Of a stretch of 62,503 nt of DNA, positions 58,873 through 62,503 are shown in pieces. Position 1 is the stretch's first letter. Every line of letters begins with the position of its first letter. The position numbers and the translations under genes were made by a program. The stretch is from Strongyloides papillosus. Taxonomy: Eukaryota; Nematoda; Chromadorea; Rhabditida; Strongyloididae. Under the pieces are notes generated by a model, which searched no databases, was not told the origin of the DNA, and saw only the letters and a program-made list of their open reading frames with translations. Where the stretch lies: positions 1 to 62,503 of the forward strand of contig SRSI01000025.1 of the NCBI GenBank assembly GCA_005656395.1, read 5' to 3'.

Positions 58873-60508
58873 GCTTTAAGATGTTAAAATACCATAGTGC
58901 AAATAGATTTAAAAATTATGTATACATAGAGAAAACAAAATAATTATATAATAAAACGAAAGAGTAATTATGAAAAGTCTGGATGATGACAAAATTTTAT
59001 TTTTTTTTGTATATACAAACAAAAAAAAAAGAAAAATATATTAAAAATCCAAAAACTAAATAATTTCTCCTCTAAATATTCCAACAAATATTTTTATATA
59101 TTTTCTATTATATGCTGATTTTCTTTCTATATAGGAAAGGCGGTTCTTTGATAACTTTATAAATGATAAGTAGTTTAACTAAAATATATTTCATTTAATG
59201 TTTAGTGTTAAAGTATTATATATAAGATATGACAAAGCAAGATATATGTAGATTCAAGATAATAAATTTTGGTGAAAAATAGATGTGTGTTTATTTATTC
59301 ATTAACAATCTCCTTTAATTTTTTTATCATACATTTTATTGTTCTAAACTTATTTAGACACTACATTTAATAACAAAAAAATCTACTAATACTTATTCTT
59401 ATTGGTTCCTTTTTATTTGAAATTTTTTCCATTTTTTTATTTATTTATCATTATTTAAGAGATTATTTTTGTAACTTGTAATTTAAGAAAAAAGATTAAC
59501 ATATATATCTTTTCAATGTAATCATAGTGTAGAAAAGATTATTTAAAAACTATCTTATCTTTTTTTAAAAGTGCGTAATACTTTTTTCTTAAACTTCCAA
59601 TAAATTTTAACAACCATATATATTTAATTTAACTCTTTCTTTTAAACTCCCCTACCACATCAAAATAATAATGCATTTGTAAATAGTAATAATAATTTTA
59701 AAATAGTTAAAAATAATTAAAGAGTATTTATTTTGACTTTTCAAAATTAATAAAGAAAAAAATTATTCATAATAATATTATTATAAAATAAAATAAATGG
59801 TTTTTAATAAAATTTCATTCAACAATACAATAAAAAAATGTATAATTATATATACTGTACAAAGGAAGATTTTGTTACATGAAATAAAAAATTAAATATA
59901 TAAATATATATAGGTATTATTGTGAGAAAACTTAATTTTAAAACTACACACTTTCGTTAATTATATGATTGAGATTAAAAGAAAAATGATAAAACATACA
60001 TCTTCATTAAAATATATATAATATATAAGAAAAAAGTAGATAAAATAAAAGGAGAAAAAAATGTGAAAGTTGTGGTAAAAGCTCTTTTTAAAAGATTCAA
60101 AATGGAGATTTTTTTTAGTTATTGGAAGAATGAAAATAATAAATTTATACAAATATTATAAGAGTTAAAATGTCTCCTGTTTTCATGGTAAAAATATTAT
60201 TCCTTTCCAGAAGAAAAAAGGATTAATTTTTTATTAATCATTCTTATCTATGGATTATATTTCATCATATACATACCAAACAATAAAATTTTTCATTTTC
60301 CCTAAGACATCATATCATCATCAGTAGTAATAGACACATTATTTAATATTTTTTTTCATTTATTTATTGCTTCTTCATAATTATTGCAGATATCTTTAAC
60401 ATTCCTTCGAATAATATTTTGTTTATTTTTTTTCTATTAATTTCTCTTCACTTTATTCTTATATTAAAAATATTGTCAATTTATCGTATAAATATGGTAA
60501 TAGATATA
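58873..60508. other. Intergenic, upstream of receptor gene 2 and 3' of the ARID gene
   Basis: AT-rich, with long T runs and many stops. It should contain the promoter of receptor gene 2 (just right of 58872) and the 3' UTR of the ARID gene (left of 60509). I see no additional gene. Confidence 0.6.
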
Positions 60509-61668
60509 TTATGACATATTATTATTATTCTTATTCATTCCAGATAAAGGTAAATTTGGAAGATTTGATACAAAATTAGCAAATGTGTTTGTGAGATCTG
60601 GTGGTAAAATTAGTGAAGATGCTCCCTGTCCCTGTGTTGATGAATCACTTCCAATTGTTGAAGTAGTAGGTAAATTTAATGGTCCTTTCAAAAAAGATGA
60701 AGTCCCTGTTGTTGGAATGGGTACATTTTTACCATCTATATTATTTTTTATTCCACTTAATATACCTCCTGACATAGCATATAACATACCTTGATACATT
60801 TTCCCGTTCAATTCCATTGATATCATCATAGCATTATCATTTGTATTTTTCATTGAATTTATCTTAAAATTTACACAATTTCCTTTAACATTACCATTAG
60901 AATCTGAACTATCTCGACGGATTCTTTTGGTAGCTGGACCATTATCATTAACACCACTCTCAAGACTGCTAGAACTATCTCTTCCACTATTATTATTATT
61001 ATTTGTATGTCCCTGATGATGTCATACAATTTAATTGTTGTGCTGCTGCTACAGTAAGTGCTTGATGCCTATTAAATGCTTCTGCTGCCAATGTTTGCTG
61101 CATAAAACGTTGTTGCATATCAAGATTTAACATTTGATCATTCTTAAAAACTGCTGCAGCTAGAGCATGTTGTGATGGGTTAATTGGAAGACCAGAATCT
61201 TCATCAGTTTTAAAATTGAAACCACCAAATGCTTTTGGAAATAATGACGATGGATTTGGTCCTAAATGAAATGGTAAACCTGCTCCAGGGAAACCTGATG
61301 TTGGATTTCTTCTTCCTTCTCTTCTATTACCATCAATAGCTTGCTGTAAGTCCTCAGGTCTTGATAATCCCTCTTTTTCACATTCATAATCGTACAGATA
61401 CTTTTGATATTGTGTTCTCAATGTAAAAGCAGCCTGAGGTAATTGATGATGGTAAATTTAAGCCTTTTGTAATCTCTCTCCAAAGTTTTTTATTTATAAT
61501 TTCAACTAAACCACCATGATGTACAACCAATCGATATAATTCATATAAATCTAATACCTGTTTAGCCATTATTGGTATTCTTGTGACTGGCTTTCCAATT
61601 TTATGCATAAAACTTAACCAATCATCTAACCAATCTTTTCTTTTTGAATCTTCCGATAATTCATATAA
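60509..61668 (-). CDS. cfi-1: ARID3/CFI-1-like transcription factor, 3' part, with two apparent frameshifts
   Basis: A terminal exon starting after a TTTAG acceptor (61670..61669) encodes most of an ARID domain (LYELSEDSKRKDWLDDW, GKPVTRIPIMAKQVLDLYEL, GLVEIINKKLWREITKGLNL) followed by TLRTQYQKYLYDYECEKEGL and NRREGRR. After that comes a REKLES-type segment (MMISMELNGKMYQGMLYAM). This is the ARID3/dead ringer/CFI-1 family: a nuclear, AT-rich-DNA-binding factor; in C. elegans CFI-1 specifies neuron identity. Two one-base frame changes interrupt the reading: at 61433..61434, where one extra G splits SITS from AAFTLR, and between 61001 and 61021. Both sides are well conserved, so sequencing or assembly indels are the likely cause. 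The 5' exons lie beyond the window. Confidence 0.8.
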
Positions 61669-62503
61669 CTAAAAAAAAGAAGATAAAATAATATTATTTT
61701 AAAAGTGGCTTTTCATTAAATTTTTACAACAGAATACTGTAAACAAACTTTATTTTTATAATCTTTTTAATAATAATAAAAAAAAAGACACTTCAACAAC
61801 CTCATTACATAACCTTTCAATTTATTATATATAAATTGTTGTCAGTTGATTGGTAAGAAAAGAAAATAATATATAGGTAACTCAATCCAATTTTTATTAT
61901 TTAATTTTTTTTTACTCATTCACATTGTACCTGTTATTTCCTTGTACGCTGAAGTTAAACAAGTTGTAACAAAATATTAATAAATAGTGACAAGGGTAGA
62001 TGGAGTATACCATACACAAGGATATAATTCTTTTATTCATACAAAAATAAATTGTTTATTTTTTTTTTTCTTTTAACTAAATTTAAATTGAACTCAAATG
62101 GCTAAATTAAGTAGCGGAATAGATGTATAATTATAGATATTATAATCAACTAGATTACCTTACACAAATTATCTTCTTTTTTTCCTTATTTTACAATTCT
62201 AATTAGTTCATTGACAAAATATATTGTAATGTACTATCGATCATTATTTGTAATGATCAAAGATACATTTTTATATATAATTTATATTTCTAACAATAGG
62301 AGAAGAAAATCCCCCATTAAAAAATTTTTTTCTCCTTTTTATAATCATTACCAACATCCTATTAATATATATATAAATTCTATTTTCCAATAAGCTATTT
62401 TCTTATATTATTATCAACAAATAAAAGGTGCATTTAATTACAATTTTATCATAAAACATCTTGTATCATTTAGAAATATCTACCATTACAATATTATTTA
62501 TAT
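61669..62503. other. Intron of the ARID gene (3' part)
   Basis: Lies upstream of the ARID acceptor on the minus strand, AT-rich with no exon-like block. The donor is outside the window. At more than 830 bp it is much longer than the other introns here. Confidence 0.6.

Noticed and set aside
1..62503. CRISPR arrays, tRNA or rRNA genes, bacterial operons
   Set aside because: No regularly spaced repeat array, no cloverleaf or rRNA-like sequence noticed by eye, and spliced genes throughout show that this is eukaryotic DNA. A covariance-model scan was not possible.

Overview
The window is very AT-rich nuclear DNA from an animal, most likely a nematode. Host genes have tiny AT-rich introns (about 40-80 bp, GT...TTTAG), and the host gene set is SNAPC3 paralogues, non-alpha Cys-loop acetylcholine receptor subunits and a CFI-1/ARID3-type factor. 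A compact AT-rich clade IV (Strongyloides-like) genome would fit, but the species is inference.

Region 1 (1..49811) is one giant imperfect inverted duplication. The left arm (1..21889, running off the window edge) is the reverse complement of the right arm (26357..49811). A 4.47-kb spacer (21890..26356) separates them. Each arm carries, from outside in: the 5' part of a host CCCH zinc-finger gene; intergenic DNA with a GC-rich hairpin; a decayed Helitron-like element (C76-like cysteine protease, Lys-rich coiled coil, Rep/Helitron_like_N, Pif1-type helicase); an 865-bp mariner-type element; a small spliced Lys-rich gene; about 523-bp tandem repeats; two unrecognised decayed ORFs; a Ty3/gypsy reverse-transcriptase remnant; a hairpin-type inverted-repeat element; and a CACTA/EnSpm-like transposase gene split by a 37-bp intron. 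The CACTA-proximal part of the arms looks identical and outer parts differ by a few percent, with separate nonsense mutations and separate insertions in each arm. So the duplication is real and was followed by independent decay.

The spacer holds a 1.64-kb element with about 450-bp terminal inverted repeats, a DIRS/PAT-like gag fragment, a 213-bp mariner-type MITE and two exon-like pieces.

The most interesting signal is a 157-bp element present twice. In the spacer gag gene it behaves as an in-frame GT-AG intron. In the left-arm Helitron helicase it sits between perfect 7-bp target-site duplications, is absent from the right-arm copy, and if spliced leaves the helicase in frame. This is the signature of a mobile intron ('introner').

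Region 2 (49236..62503) is ordinary host sequence: the intact CCCH gene (+), two tandem SNAPC3 genes (+), two tandem non-alpha nicotinic receptor subunit genes (-), convergent with the SNAPC3 pair, and the 3' part of an ARID3/CFI-1-like gene (-) that runs off the right edge.
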